64,000 nt of DNA from Methylobacterium sp. NEAU K (GCF_030700285.1 NZ_JAUYZJ010000003.1:178148-242147); one strand, 5' to 3'; numbered from the stretch's first letter, positions 44,767 to 53,900 are shown. Program-made: numbers and translations. The notes: a model not told the origin generated them from the sequence alone.

Positions 44767-46097
44767 CCATCCTCGAGCCCACCGACGGCCTCGGCCCCTG
44801 GAAACAGTTCCTCTGCCGGGCCTGCGGGCTGGTCTACGATGAGGGGGAGGGCGATCCCGATAGCGGCTTGGCCCCCGGCACGCGTTTCGCGGATATCCCC
44901 GATGATTGGGCCTGCCCGATCTGCGGCGTCGCCAAGTCGGATTTCGAGCCCTACCAGCGGCGGGCGCCGGTCGCGCCGATGCCGGCAGCGGTGGCGCCAC
45001 GGCGCCGGCCGGGCGTGGTGATCGTCGGCGGCGGCATCGCGGGATGGAGCACGGCGGAGGCGATCCGGGCCGACGACGCGCAGGTTCCGATCACCCTGGT
45101 GACCGCCTGCAGCGGCGACATCTACCACAAGCCGGAACTCTCGGTCGCGCTGGCCCGCGGCCTCTCGCCGGACAAGCTGCGCCGGGAAACCGGGGCGATG
45201 GCGGCGGCGCGCCTCGGAGTGCGGCTGCTCGGCGATACGGTCGCGGTCGGCCTCTCGCCGGAGCACCGCAGCCTGCGCACGACGCGCGGCACCCTCGGCT
45301 ACACTCACCTCGTCTTGGCCCACGGCGCGCGCCCTGCCTTGCCGTCCGGCCTCGACCCGGCCCTATGCTGGCGGGTGAACAACCTCGCAGCTTGGTCGGC
45401 CCTGCATGCCGAACTCGCGCGTGGTCCCCGCACCGTCGTGGTGATCGGCGCTGGCATGGTCGGGTGCGAGTTGGCCGAGGATATGGCGCGAGCCGGCCAT
45501 GCCGTCACACTGATCGGGGCCGAGGCGCTGCCCCTGCCCGAACTCCTGCCGGAACAGGCCGGACGCAGGCTCCTGGCCGGCCTCGACGGGCTGGGCGTTC
45601 GCTTCAGGGGCGGCACCCTGGTGAGCGGCCTCGGCCGCCGGCCGGATGGTGACATCGCCCTCGCCCTTGCGGACGGGACGAGCTTCGTAGCCGGGACCGT
45701 GATCGCCGCGACCGGGCTCGTGACGCCCTCCCGCCTCGTTCAAGGGGCGGGTCTCGCCTTCGACCGCGGTATCGTCGTCGATCCGAGAACGCTGCGCACG
45801 AGCGGACCCGCCATCTTCGCCCTCGGCGATTGCATCAGCATCGAAGGGCGTCCCTGCCGCTTCATCGAGCCGGTCGCTCGCCAGGCTTCGGTCATCGCCC
45901 AGGCGATCCTTGGCCGGGAGGGTCCCGGCTACGCGCACGCCGCCCCCGTCATCCGGCTGAAGACCCGCTCTGTCCCGATCGAGCTACACGGTGCACCCGT
46001 CGCAGACGCCGCGTGGTACGTCGTCGAAGAGACCGAGAGCCGCCTCTCGATGGAGCAGCGGCGTGGCGGCGACGTCACCGCCTGGCTGGCGGCCTGA
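44763..46097 (+). CDS. Rubredoxin - FAD-dependent reductase fusion
   Basis: A 444-residue electron-transfer fusion. Residues 1-55 are a rubredoxin with the iron ligands in [17 protein letters not shown] and [16 protein letters not shown]. From about residue 80 a pyridine nucleotide-disulfide-type reductase follows, with the FAD motif [18 protein letters not shown], the NAD motif [20 protein letters not shown] and the second FAD motif [13 protein letters not shown]. It would take electrons from NAD(P)H and deliver them through the attached rubredoxin to an oxygenase or a flavoprotein, most simply the product of the preceding gene, with which it overlaps by four bases. Confidence 0.92.
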   Translation: MTILEPTDGLGPWKQFLCRACGLVYDEGEGDPDSGLAPGTRFADIPDDWACPICGVAKSDFEPYQRRAPVAPMPAAVAPRRRPGVVIVGGGIAGWSTAEAIRADDAQVPITLVTACSGDIYHKPELSVALARGLSPDKLRRETGAMAAARLGVRLLGDTVAVGLSPEHRSLRTTRGTLGYTHLVLAHGARPALPSGLDPALCWRVNNLAAWSALHAELARGPRTVVVIGAGMVGCELAEDMARAGHAVTLIGAEALPLPELLPEQAGRRLLAGLDGLGVRFRGGTLVSGLGRRPDGDIALALADGTSFVAGTVIAATGLVTPSRLVQGAGLAFDRGIVVDPRTLRTSGPAIFALGDCISIEGRPCRFIEPVARQASVIAQAILGREGPGYAHAAPVIRLKTRSVPIELHGAPVADAAWYVVEETESRLSMEQRRGGDVTAWLAA

Positions 46098-46117
46098 CGG
46101 GCTGATCAGATCTTCGC

Positions 46118-46148
46118 CGACAATGTCGACATTTTACTCACATTGTCG
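46118..46148. promoter_or_regulatory. Putative upstream activating site 2
   Basis: Perfect nine-base inverted repeat, arms CGACAATGT / ACATTGTCG, with a 13-base spacer that starts with CGACA and so also forms the inner palindrome CGACAATGTCG. Same motif as at 42765-42788. It lies about 80-110 bases upstream of the next sigma-54 promoter. Confidence 0.75.
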
Positions 46149-46227
46149 AAAGCAGATCCCTAAATCGCCGCACAAAAAACTGCACCAAGCCGTTGATTGC
46201 TTTTGACAAACAATGGAGCGGCGGTCT

Positions 46228-46242
46228 TGGCGCAACTGTTGC
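46228..46242 (+). promoter_or_regulatory. Sigma-54 promoter of the ABC transporter operon
   Basis: TGGCGCAACTGTTGC: -24 TGGC and -12 TTGC at canonical spacing, 35 bases upstream of the binding-protein ATG. Confidence 0.7.
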
Positions 46243-46276
46243 TGAGGGTTTCCAGACCACACCACCGGAGATCTCG

Positions 46277-47638
46277 ATGGCCCCGTTCGACAATCCCTTC
46301 GACGCCAGGCGCCGCCTTATCCGGGGCGGCTGCTCCTGCGGGATCCACGCGGACCAAGCCACCCACGACGCGGCGATGCCGACGGGCGATGCCGCGATCG
46401 AGCGCACCGTCGAGGCGACAATGATGAGGGCGCTGTTCCCACGCGATGCCGAGCGCCGCGCCTTCCTGCGGAGCGTCGGTCTCGCGACGGCTGCGTCGGC
46501 CGTGAGCCAGTTCCTGCCGATGAAGTTCATAGCTGAGGCCCTGGCGGAGGCGGGCAAGCCGGAGAAGGCCGACCTCAAGGTCGGCTTCATCCCGATCACC
46601 TGCGCCACCCCGATCATCATGGCCAAGCCGATGGGCTTCTACGAGAAGCAGGGACTGAACGTGGAGGTGGTGAAGACCGCCGGCTGGGCGGTCGTGCGCG
46701 ACAAGACCCTGAACAGGGAATACGACGCCGCCCACATGCTGGCCCCGATGCCTCTCGCGATCACGATGGGGCTCGGGTCGAACCCGGTGCCCTTCACGGT
46801 GCCGGCCATCGAGAACGTCAACGGCCAGGCGATCTGCCTCGCCAACAAGCATAAGGACAATCGCGACCCGAAGAACTGGAAGGGATTCAAGCTCGCGATC
46901 CCGTTCGATTACTCGAACCACAACTACCTGCTGCGCTACTACCTTGCCGAACACGGCATCGACCCCGACACCGACGTGCAGCTCCGCTCGGTGCCGCCGC
47001 CCGAGATGGTCGCGAACCTGCGCGCCGACAACATCGACGGCTTCCTCGCCCCCGACAACATCGTCCAGCGCGCCGTCTATGACGGTGCCGGCTTCATCCA
47101 CGTCCTGTCGAAGGAGATCTGGGACGGGCATCCCTGCTGCTCCTTCTCGGTCGCGCAGGACACGGTCCGCGAGATGCCCAACGCGACGGCCGCGCTGCTG
47201 CGCGCCATCCTCCAGGCGACCGCCTACGCCTCGAAGCCGGAGAACCGGAAGGAGATCGCTGCCGCCATCGCGCCCGCGAACTACCTGAACCAGCCGCTGA
47301 CCGTCGTCGAGCAGGTGCTCACCGGCACCTACGCGGACGGGCTCGGCAGCGTGAAGAAGGACCCGAAGCGGGTCGACTTTGATCCTTTCCCCTATGAGAG
47401 CTTCGCCATCTGGACGCTGACCCAGATGAAGCGCTGGGGGCAGATCAAGGGCGACGTCGACTACGCAGCGGTCGCGAAACAGGTCTACCGCGCGACCGAC
47501 GCCGCCAAGCTGATGAAGCAGGACGGGCTCACCCCGCCGCAGGCTACCACCAAGACCATCGTGGTGATGGGCAAGACCTTCGATCCGTCCAAGCCCGAGG
47601 AATACCTCGCGTCCTTCAAGATCAAGCGCGCGAGCTGA
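46277..47638 (+). CDS. ABC transporter substrate-binding protein, NrtA/CmpA-like
   Basis: A 453-residue binding protein. Residues 15-30 hold an unusual Cys/His motif (GGCSCGIHADQATHD) ahead of a Tat-like signal (ERRAFLRSVGLATAASAVSQF). The mature part follows the nitrate/bicarbonate/taurine (NrtA/CmpA/SsuA) fold: KVGFIPITCATPIIMAKPMG, AGWAVVRDKTLNREYDAAHM, PFDYSNHNYLLRYYLAEHG and VLSKEIWDGHPCCSFS. The closest types I recall are annotated as nitrate transporter proteins in Hyphomicrobiales, but no nitrate reductase is near. The substrate is therefore open: nitrate, cyanate or an organosulfur/sulfonate compound. It is first gene of the operon with permease and ATPase. Confidence 0.9.
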   Translation: MAPFDNPFDARRRLIRGGCSCGIHADQATHDAAMPTGDAAIERTVEATMMRALFPRDAERRAFLRSVGLATAASAVSQFLPMKFIAEALAEAGKPEKADLKVGFIPITCATPIIMAKPMGFYEKQGLNVEVVKTAGWAVVRDKTLNREYDAAHMLAPMPLAITMGLGSNPVPFTVPAIENVNGQAICLANKHKDNRDPKNWKGFKLAIPFDYSNHNYLLRYYLAEHGIDPDTDVQLRSVPPPEMVANLRADNIDGFLAPDNIVQRAVYDGAGFIHVLSKEIWDGHPCCSFSVAQDTVREMPNATAALLRAILQATAYASKPENRKEIAAAIAPANYLNQPLTVVEQVLTGTYADGLGSVKKDPKRVDFDPFPYESFAIWTLTQMKRWGQIKGDVDYAAVAKQVYRATDAAKLMKQDGLTPPQATTKTIVVMGKTFDPSKPEEYLASFKIKRAS

Positions 47639-47641
47639 GCC

Positions 47642-48481
47642 ATGCAACGCTCCCTGTCCGTCCGAGCCGGCGCTCTCTCGCTGACGGTCCTCATCCTAAT
47701 ACTCCTCGGCTGGCAGATCGCGGTGAGCGGCACGGCCAAGACCGAGGCCATGGACCCGGAATACGCGGCCCTGATGGGGCAGACCGCCATCACCGGCAGG
47801 TCGGCCATGCCGGGCCCCCTGGATGTCGGAGCGACGATCTGGAAGCACCTGAAGGATCCGTTCTACGACCGGGGCCCGAACGACAAGGGCATCGGGATCC
47901 AACTCGCCTACTCGATCGGGCGCGTGGCGCTGGGCTACGGCCTCGCGGTGCTGGTGGCGATCCCGGTGGGATTCCTCATCGGAATGTCGCCGCTGATGAG
48001 CCGGGCGCTCGACCCGTTCATCCAGATCTTGAAGCCGGTCTCGCCGTTGGCCTGGATGCCACTCGCCCTCCACACGATCAAGGATTCGAGCCTATCGGCA
48101 ATCTTTGTGATCTTCATCTGCTCGATCTGGCCGATGCTCATCAACACGGTCTTCGGCGTGGCGGGCACGCGGCGCGAGTGGCTCAACGTCGCCCGTACCC
48201 TGGAGGTTGGTCCAATCCGGCGGGCCTTCACGGTTATCCTGCCGGCGGCGGCGCCTACAATCCTGACCGGGATGCGCATCTCGATCGGCATCGCGTGGCT
48301 CGTCATCGTCGCCGCCGAGATGCTCGTGGGCGGGACCGGCATCGGCTACTTCGTCTGGAACGAGTGGAACAACCTCTCGATCACCAATGTGATCACGTCG
48401 ATTCTGGTGATCGGCCTCGTCGGCATGGTCCTCGACCAGATCCTGGCGCGCGCCCAGCACCTCGTCACCTTCCCGGAGTGA
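47642..48481 (+). CDS. ABC transporter permease, NrtB/SsuC-like
   Basis: A 279-residue inner-membrane protein of the nitrate/sulfonate permease family: SIGRVALGYGLAVLVAIPVG, the EAA-like loop region RREWLNVARTLEVGPIRRAF and TGMRISIGIAWLVIVAAEML, VGGTGIGYFVWNEWN near the end. An extra segment after the first helix contains EYAALMGQTAITGR, as in NrtB-type proteins. It starts three bases after the binding-protein stop. Confidence 0.93.
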   Translation: MQRSLSVRAGALSLTVLILILLGWQIAVSGTAKTEAMDPEYAALMGQTAITGRSAMPGPLDVGATIWKHLKDPFYDRGPNDKGIGIQLAYSIGRVALGYGLAVLVAIPVGFLIGMSPLMSRALDPFIQILKPVSPLAWMPLALHTIKDSSLSAIFVIFICSIWPMLINTVFGVAGTRREWLNVARTLEVGPIRRAFTVILPAAAPTILTGMRISIGIAWLVIVAAEMLVGGTGIGYFVWNEWNNLSITNVITSILVIGLVGMVLDQILARAQHLVTFPE

Positions 48482-48489
48482 GGCCACCA

Positions 48490-49464
48490 ATGAGCAAGCT
48501 TCTTCCGTTCGCGCGACGCGCGCGGCCTGTCGCTCCCGACCACGCTGCCGGGACCTTGCGTCCGTCCTCGTCAGAGAAGTTCATCTCCATCGAGGGGATC
48601 GCGCGGCGCTATCCAGCCCCCGGGGGCAAGACCACCACGATCTTCGAGAACCTGTGGCTGCCGATGCGGCGCGGCGAGTTCGTATGCATGATCGGCCATT
48701 CGGGCTGCGGCAAGACTACAGTGCTGAACATTCTGGCTGGGCTTGAGGCGCCGAGCGAGGGCGTCGTCATCGTGGACGGGCAGGCCATCGCAGGCACCAG
48801 CCTCGACCGGGCGGTGATCTTTCAGGGCCACGCGCTGCTGCCCTGGCGCAGCGTTCTCGGCAACGTCGCCTACGCGGTGTCCTCACGCTGGCGGAAGGCC
48901 AGCAAGGCAGAGGTCGACGCGCGCGCCAGGAAGGCCATCGCCACGGTCGGGCTAGCCGGTTCCGAGCACAAGCGCCCCTCCGAGCTTTCAGGGGGCATGA
49001 AGCAGCGGGTCGGCATCGCCCGGGCGCTCTCCATCGAACCCAAGATCCTCCTGATGGACGAGCCCTTCTCGGCGCTCGACGCACTCACCCGCGGCACGTT
49101 GCAGGACGAGGTGCGCCGGATCTGCGTCGAGACCGGGCAAACTGTATTCATGATCACCCACGACGTGGACGAGGCGATCTACCTCGCCGACCGGATCGTC
49201 CTGATGACGAACGGCCCAGAGGCGAAGGTGGCCGAGATCGTCGAGAACCCGCTGCCGAAGGACCGCGACCGCGCGCAGCTTCACCACGCGCCCGGATACT
49301 ATGCCCTGCGCAACCACCTGATCGACTTCCTGGTGACCCGCTCCAGGACCATGCGGGACGCGATGCCCGAGGGCTACGATCCTCGACATCCGCCGGTGGT
49401 GCGACCCTCCCTGAGCGAGGCGGACGCCGCGATCGCCGCCGGGCCGCCGGCCAAACGGGCCTGA
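48490..49464 (+). CDS. ABC transporter ATPase, NrtC/D/SsuB-like
   Basis: A 324-residue ATPase with Walker A GHSGCGKTT, Q-loop VIFQGHALLPW, signature LSGGMKQRVGIARAL, Walker B ILLMDEPFSALDALTR and H-loop MITHDVDEAIYLADR, plus a C-terminal extension of about 70 residues (LVTRSRTMRDAMPEGYDP). The extension is shorter than the NrtC regulatory domain and of unknown role. It completes the importer operon. Confidence 0.93.
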   Translation: MSKLLPFARRARPVAPDHAAGTLRPSSSEKFISIEGIARRYPAPGGKTTTIFENLWLPMRRGEFVCMIGHSGCGKTTVLNILAGLEAPSEGVVIVDGQAIAGTSLDRAVIFQGHALLPWRSVLGNVAYAVSSRWRKASKAEVDARARKAIATVGLAGSEHKRPSELSGGMKQRVGIARALSIEPKILLMDEPFSALDALTRGTLQDEVRRICVETGQTVFMITHDVDEAIYLADRIVLMTNGPEAKVAEIVENPLPKDRDRAQLHHAPGYYALRNHLIDFLVTRSRTMRDAMPEGYDPRHPPVVRPSLSEADAAIAAGPPAKRA

Positions 49465-49555
49465 TCCCGCACCGTCCGGCACCTTGCATTCCCCGATCCC
49501 TACTCCGCGAAGAAAAGGGCACGTCGCCTTTCCTACCTGACAATAAGACCCTGTT

Positions 49556-49672
49556 TCATGAGTCTCTGGCGAGGCGTCTGACGAGGCTCGTAGCTGCGGC
49601 GAGCACAAAGAAGGCGAGTGCAGAGGAGACGGTGGCCTCGTGGTCGCGGGCAAGCCTGCGGCAGCGACTGAT
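49556..49672 (-). pseudogene. IS5-family transposase, 3' fragment
   Basis: The minus-strand frame reads ISRCRRLARDHEATVSSALA, then FFVLAAATSLVRRLARDS and stop, the typical C-terminal helix of IS5-type transposases (RRLARD.E....SALAF). Only about 38 residues remain. Confidence 0.75.
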
Positions 49673-49760
49673 CCAACTGGATCTCAGCTGGACCATTCAT
49701 CGCCTGGGCTGTGTTTCGGCTTTCAACTTTCGGTCTGACGCAATCTCGATGCTGATCGGC

Positions 49761-50709
49761 TCATGGTGTGCCGATCAGCCGAGCTTCGAGCAGATCGAGT
49801 TCGGCGCGGCCGAACATCGGCCGCTTCACGAGTTTCAAGCGGGTGATCTACCCTTCCGTCTGGCCGTTCGATCAAATCTGCGTCAGGGCCGCCGCAACGG
49901 CGGCCTTGTTTTTCTGCAGGCCGCCGGCAATGGACGCGAGGAGGCTGCGGGCTGCAGCCTCGATCCAGGCGTCGAGATCAGGTCAACGCCGTTCGCGGAT
50001 CATGACCTGGAAGCGGAACAGGAGGGAACGGGCATCGGCGAGCGTCGGCACCTCCGTCTCGATCGTCGCCCCGATGACGGCTTCCGCCTTCGTCAGGCTG
50101 TCCCGCCCGGTCGTCATCAGCCGGGAGTGGATGCGTGCTGATGGCGCCTCGCCTGGCGATCCTTCCGGCGCACGCTCGGTGCGTCGCCGGCGTGTCGCCC
50201 ATTCCCCGACAACCCGCAGGCTGCCGGTGAACCCGCTGGCGCGAAGCCGCCGACAGAGTTCGGCCACGGTGCGGCAGCCGGCCGCCCACTCGGCAATCGA
50301 GCCGGGGCGGATAGGCCTCCAGGCTGCTCTGGCGGGCGCGGAAGACGTCGCTGGTCAGGCCGCATAGCACGTTGCGCATGAGCTGACGGCGGTGGCCGGT
50401 CGATCGGGAAATCTTTTTGACCGGTATGCCCGGGCGCGACAGAGTCAGGATCGCCTCGCCGGTCGCCTATCTCCGCAGATAGCCCTCGTAGTGGAGACGC
50501 TCGGCGCAGGTCAGCCGTTCGGGATCGACCGTCGCGGCTCCCACCGCGGTGCGGATGCCGGACATCGACTCGCGCACAGCGTCGAGGAAGGCGGCGCTAG
50601 CGTTCTCCCTCAGGTGCCAGTGGTCGGCGACCTGGATGGCGTTCGGCAGCGCCCGCACCGTCGGCTCTCTGTAGCAACCACCGCGGTCACGGGCGACGAT
50701 GGAGATCTC
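49761..50709 (-). pseudogene. ISL3-family transposase, decayed
   Basis: Fragments in several frames in the right order: EISIVARDRGGCYREPTVRA, QVADHWHLRENASAAFLDAV, LTCAERLHYEGYLRR, NVLCGLTSDVFRARQSSLEA, ASGFTGSLRVVGEWATRRRR, SRLMTTGRDSLTKAEAVIG, LASIAGGLQKNKAAVAAAL and, after in-frame TGA and TAG codons, SNGQTEG, ITRLKLVKRPMFGRAELDLL. The N-terminal zinc-finger part is not recognisable. Multiple frameshifts and stops show an old inactive copy. Confidence 0.85.
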
Positions 50710-50888
50710 GGGTGTTGCCCGACGACAATGAGCCGGCTCCGCGCACCTATCAGGACCGGCACGGCAACGTCACCCATATGGACACCGCGCGGGTCGGCCG
50801 CGCGCCGTCCGAACCGCGGGACGCGCAGACTGTGCAGCGCGAGCCACCTCCGGCACACGGGTGGGTACCGGGCGGCTCCCGAAGTCGC

Positions 50889-51110
50889 CTAGGCGTGTGT
50901 TTCGGAACCGCAGGCGCGAAGGCGCTCCCGCATGGCGTAGAGTGCTTCCCCCCGGCCTTGGCGCTCACCGGCGAGCGCGTTACTCATGAGCGCCGCGGTT
51001 GCCTCGGAAAGGGTCTCGTAGGTCAGCCGGTCCATCCCGCCGCCCTGCATCGCCTTCTCAGATACCCGGCGGACGAGGCGCCTCACCTCGGTCTCGACGT
51101 TCTCGTCCAT
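50889..51110 (-). CDS. Small hypothetical protein
   Basis: A 73-residue helical protein (MDENVETEVRRLVRRVSEKA at the start, then LTYETLSEATAALMSNALAG) with a GGAG ribosome binding site before the ATG. It has no recognised domain. The predicted helices and charged ends suggest a soluble protein. Confidence 0.5.
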   Translation of the reverse strand: MDENVETEVRRLVRRVSEKAMQGGGMDRLTYETLSEATAALMSNALAGERQGRGEALYAMRERLRACGSETHA

Positions 51111-51208
51111 CAGGATCTCCGGGCGTTCGCCTGCACAGCCCTATGGCCGCGCGCGCCATCACGCCCTGTCCTGTGTTAAGCCGCCGCTGCGCGACCAAGT
51201 GAACCGGT

Positions 51209-51421
51209 TCAGTCCCCGCTGCCACCCTCATCGGCGTCGTTGCCGGCGTCCAGCAGCCAGTCGGGTAGACCGGGGACTATCTCCCCGGCAACCTCTCCGG
51301 CGGTCTTGAGGGCCCTGTCCGCCTTGGCTTCGGGGCTCTCGGCCCGAACCTCGGCAAACAGTTTCCGCGCCAGCCGGTCGAGTTCCTCGTCAGACAGCTG
51401 CGATTCGCTCGGATCCGGCAT
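51209..51421 (-). CDS. Small acidic hypothetical protein
   Basis: A 70-residue acidic protein starting MPDPSESQLSDEELDRLARK, with a GAGGAGG Shine-Dalgarno at good spacing. There is no membrane segment and no known family. It shares orientation with the neighbouring small gene. Confidence 0.55.
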   Translation of the reverse strand: MPDPSESQLSDEELDRLARKLFAEVRAESPEAKADRALKTAGEVAGEIVPGLPDWLLDAGNDADEGGSGD

Positions 51422-51561
51422 TGGCCGCCTCCTCGACGCGCACAGCCGGCTCGGCCCCAGCGCCTCATTCGGTCATCGGTTTTATCGGGTGCGTTTGTGC
51501 ATGTCACCGGAGGTTGGGCTGATACGCAACTTGCCCCAGACAGGATGGTGCCGAGGCTGGG

Positions 51562-51705
51562 TCAGCGCGTCGTCACCTGGGCAGGCTTAGAGTTGTGTCG
51601 AAACAGGCCGCGCAGGAGCCGGAAGGGAAGCCGCAGCAGCCGATAGACGGCATGGGCTGCCATGACGGCGAGGACGGTCAGAAGGGCCAGGATGGTATTC
51701 AGCAC
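51562..51705 (-). CDS. Small amphipathic membrane peptide (47 aa)
   Basis: A short gene below usual length cut-offs. From GTG 51705 it reads MLNTILALLTVLAVMAAHAV followed by YRLLRLPFRLLRGLFRHN: one N-terminal hydrophobic helix and then a strongly basic amphipathic helix. A GGAG lies about ten bases upstream. It could be a small membrane protein or toxin-like peptide; there is no family assignment. Confidence 0.45.
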   Translation of the reverse strand: MLNTILALLTVLAVMAAHAVYRLLRLPFRLLRGLFRHNSKPAQVTTR

Positions 51706-51924
51706 GCGGTGCACTCCATGACGGAGTGAGCTTGGCGGTCCGCCACCGCCATTGCCTAAGGACGCGCGCAGAACGCGGCAGCAGTGTGATGCGGGTGCCC
51801 GCTTCTCCTGTAGATGCGTGCGATCTCCTCTTGGCGCCTTCGGAGCGGAGACTCAGCACAGGTAGGCAGTGGGGCACGCGCCATGCCGAAGCCATCCGAG
51901 ACGGAGAATGCATCGATCCCGGGA

Positions 51925-53241
51925 TCAGCCCCAGAGAATCTCGGCCTGCAGGCCCGGCCGATCTGTCCGGTTGCGCAGCCGAAGGGTGATGCCGCTACGC
52001 TTGGCCGCCATCTCCGTGATGGCCAACCCCAGCCCGCTTCCCGTCGCGCTCTTGTGGCGCCCCCGGAAGAAGCGTTTGGTCACGTGTGACAGTTCCTCCT
52101 CCGGAATGCCGGGTCCCTCGTCGCACACGACGATGCCTCGCCCTCCTGGCCGCGCCCGCCACTCAACCGTGCCGGTCCGCATGTGCTGAACGGCATTCTC
52201 GTGCAGGTTACGAACGGCGAGGCGCAGGCTTTCCGGATCGGCCCGCATCGTGAAGCCGCGCAGACCGGGGTCGATCACCGTCCGGATTCCGGGCGGCGCT
52301 CGCATACCCTCCACGATCTCGGCGATCAGCACGCCGACGTCGACATCCGTCACGGGGCTGATTTCCCCGGCGGCGTCGAGCCGGGCGGCATCGAGGAGTT
52401 GGCGGACGAGATGCGTGGTCCGGTCCACGGCCGCGAGGATCTGGCGCAAAGCGGCCTTCGCGACGTCCGGGTCCGCAGCCGCCATGGCAACCTGCGCCTG
52501 TGTCTTCAGGCCGGCCAGCGGCGTGCGCAACTCATGCGCCGCGAAGGCGGTCACCTCCCGCTCGTGCCGGCGGGCCGCCTCGACCTTGAGAAAGAGCCCG
52601 TTGAGGGCTTCCGCCAGGGGGCGCACTTCCGCCGGCGCTTGGCGGGCGTCGATGGCGCTCATGTCGTCGGCGTCCCGGTCCGCAAGGTTCCGAGCCATCC
52701 GCCGCAAGGGGCTTAGACCCCGACCGAGGCTGGCCCAGATCAGCATACCGAGGAGCGGGACGACGAGGAGCGCGGGCGTGAGCAGACCCATGATCAGGTC
52801 GGTGACGAGGCGCTGGCGCCTGCCGAGCCGATCTCCGACCATCACGCGGATGCCTTTCTCGGAGTCCTCGACGGTGAACACCCGCCAAGCCTCGCCATCC
52901 ACCTCGCGTTCCGAGAAGCCCGCCGGGGCGTCGGTCAGACGCTGCTCGGGGGCGCCGCTCGACCGCGCGACCATGCGCCCGTCGAGCGACCAGATCTGGC
53001 AGGAGAGCTGCCGCTCGTAGGCGGTCGGCGCCGGGATCGTGGGCTGAGTCCCGTCCGGGTTCCTGCCGCCCACCGTCCCGACGAGGGAGCCGACCATGCG
53101 CGCCGCTTCCTGGAGCCGGTTGTCGAGGACCTGCTCGACCTCGTGCTTCGAGCCCAGATAGATCCAGGCCATGGCGCTGAGCCAGATCAGCCCGGTCGCG
53201 AGGAGGAGGATGGCGAAGAGCCTGACGCGCAGCGACCTCAT
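51925..53241 (-). CDS. Sensor histidine kinase, QseC/PmrB-like
   Basis: A 438-residue inner-membrane kinase. Two transmembrane helices (about 8-29 and 148-171) flank a 120-residue periplasmic sensor domain; HAMP follows (GRGLSPLRRMARNLADRD), then the H-box FAAHELRTPLAGLKTQ with His236 and the ATPase motifs NLHENAVQHM, CDEGPGIPEEEL and GSGLGLAITEMA. The partner regulator is encoded upstream with a four-base overlap (ATGA). The nearby DsbD and RND genes are divergent and may be targets. Confidence 0.93.
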   Translation of the reverse strand: MRSLRVRLFAILLLATGLIWLSAMAWIYLGSKHEVEQVLDNRLQEAARMVGSLVGTVGGRNPDGTQPTIPAPTAYERQLSCQIWSLDGRMVARSSGAPEQRLTDAPAGFSEREVDGEAWRVFTVEDSEKGIRVMVGDRLGRRQRLVTDLIMGLLTPALLVVPLLGMLIWASLGRGLSPLRRMARNLADRDADDMSAIDARQAPAEVRPLAEALNGLFLKVEAARRHEREVTAFAAHELRTPLAGLKTQAQVAMAAADPDVAKAALRQILAAVDRTTHLVRQLLDAARLDAAGEISPVTDVDVGVLIAEIVEGMRAPPGIRTVIDPGLRGFTMRADPESLRLAVRNLHENAVQHMRTGTVEWRARPGGRGIVVCDEGPGIPEEELSHVTKRFFRGRHKSATGSGLGLAITEMAAKRSGITLRLRNRTDRPGLQAEILWG

Positions 53242-53900
53242 GCGGGCGCTCTCATCCGGTAACCGAGGCCCCGCACCGTCTCGATGGCGTGCTTGCCGAT
53301 CTTGGCGCGCAAGTTGTGGATGTGAACCTCGACCGCGTTGCTCTCGACCTCGTCCTGCCAGCCGTAGAGCCGGTCCTCCAGCTCGGACTTCGAGCGCAGC
53401 ACGTTCGGCCGTTCCATCAGGGCCGCTAGGACCATGAGCTCGCGCCGGGACACGGTGACCGGCACCCCGTCCACCGTGACGGACAAGCTGCCGGGGTCGA
53501 GCCTGATGCCGCCGTGCTCCAGACCGGCCGCTGCTCGTCCCGAGGCGCGCCGGACGACCGCGCGGATCCGGGCGGAGAGCTCGTCGAGGTCGAAGGGCTT
53601 GCCGAGATAGTCGTCGGCTCCCCCGTCGAGCCCCGCGATCCGGTCGGCCACGGCATCTCGGGCCGTCAGCAAGACGACGGGCGTTCGGTCTCCCCGCCCA
53701 CGCAGGCTCTGCAACACTTCCAGCCCGGAGCCGTCGGGCAGCATCAGGTCGAGCACGACCGCGGAGAACCGGCTCGCCGCGAGCGCGGCATCGGCGTCCG
53801 CGCAGGTCGCGACGCAGTCGATCGTCGCCCCGCTCAAAGAGAGCCCAGCCCGGAGGCCGTCCGAGAGGATGGGGTCATCCTCGACGACGAGAATGCGCAT
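53238..53900 (-). CDS. OmpR-family response regulator, QseB/PmrA-like
   Basis: A 220-residue regulator: receiver domain with acidic pocket VVEDDP, phosphoacceptor Asp51 (VVLDLMLPDGSGLEVL) and Lys in YLGKPFDLDEL, and an OmpR winged helix with RRELMVLAALMERPNVLRSK and VEVHIHNLRAKIG. The ATG at 53900 with AAGGAGA is the start; the eight extra codons upstream are unsupported. It is first in the operon with the sensor kinase. Confidence 0.94.
   Translation of the reverse strand: MRILVVEDDPILSDGLRAGLSLSGATIDCVATCADADAALAASRFSAVVLDLMLPDGSGLEVLQSLRGRGDRTPVVLLTARDAVADRIAGLDGGADDYLGKPFDLDELSARIRAVVRRASGRAAAGLEHGGIRLDPGSLSVTVDGVPVTVSRRELMVLAALMERPNVLRSKSELEDRLYGWQDEVESNAVEVHIHNLRAKIGKHAIETVRGLGYRMRAPA

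Noticed and set aside
46277..49464. Firm call of a nitrate transporter (nrtABC)
   Set aside because: The fold family is shared by nitrate, bicarbonate, cyanate and sulfonate importers and there are no nitrate or nitrite reductase genes nearby; substrate left open.
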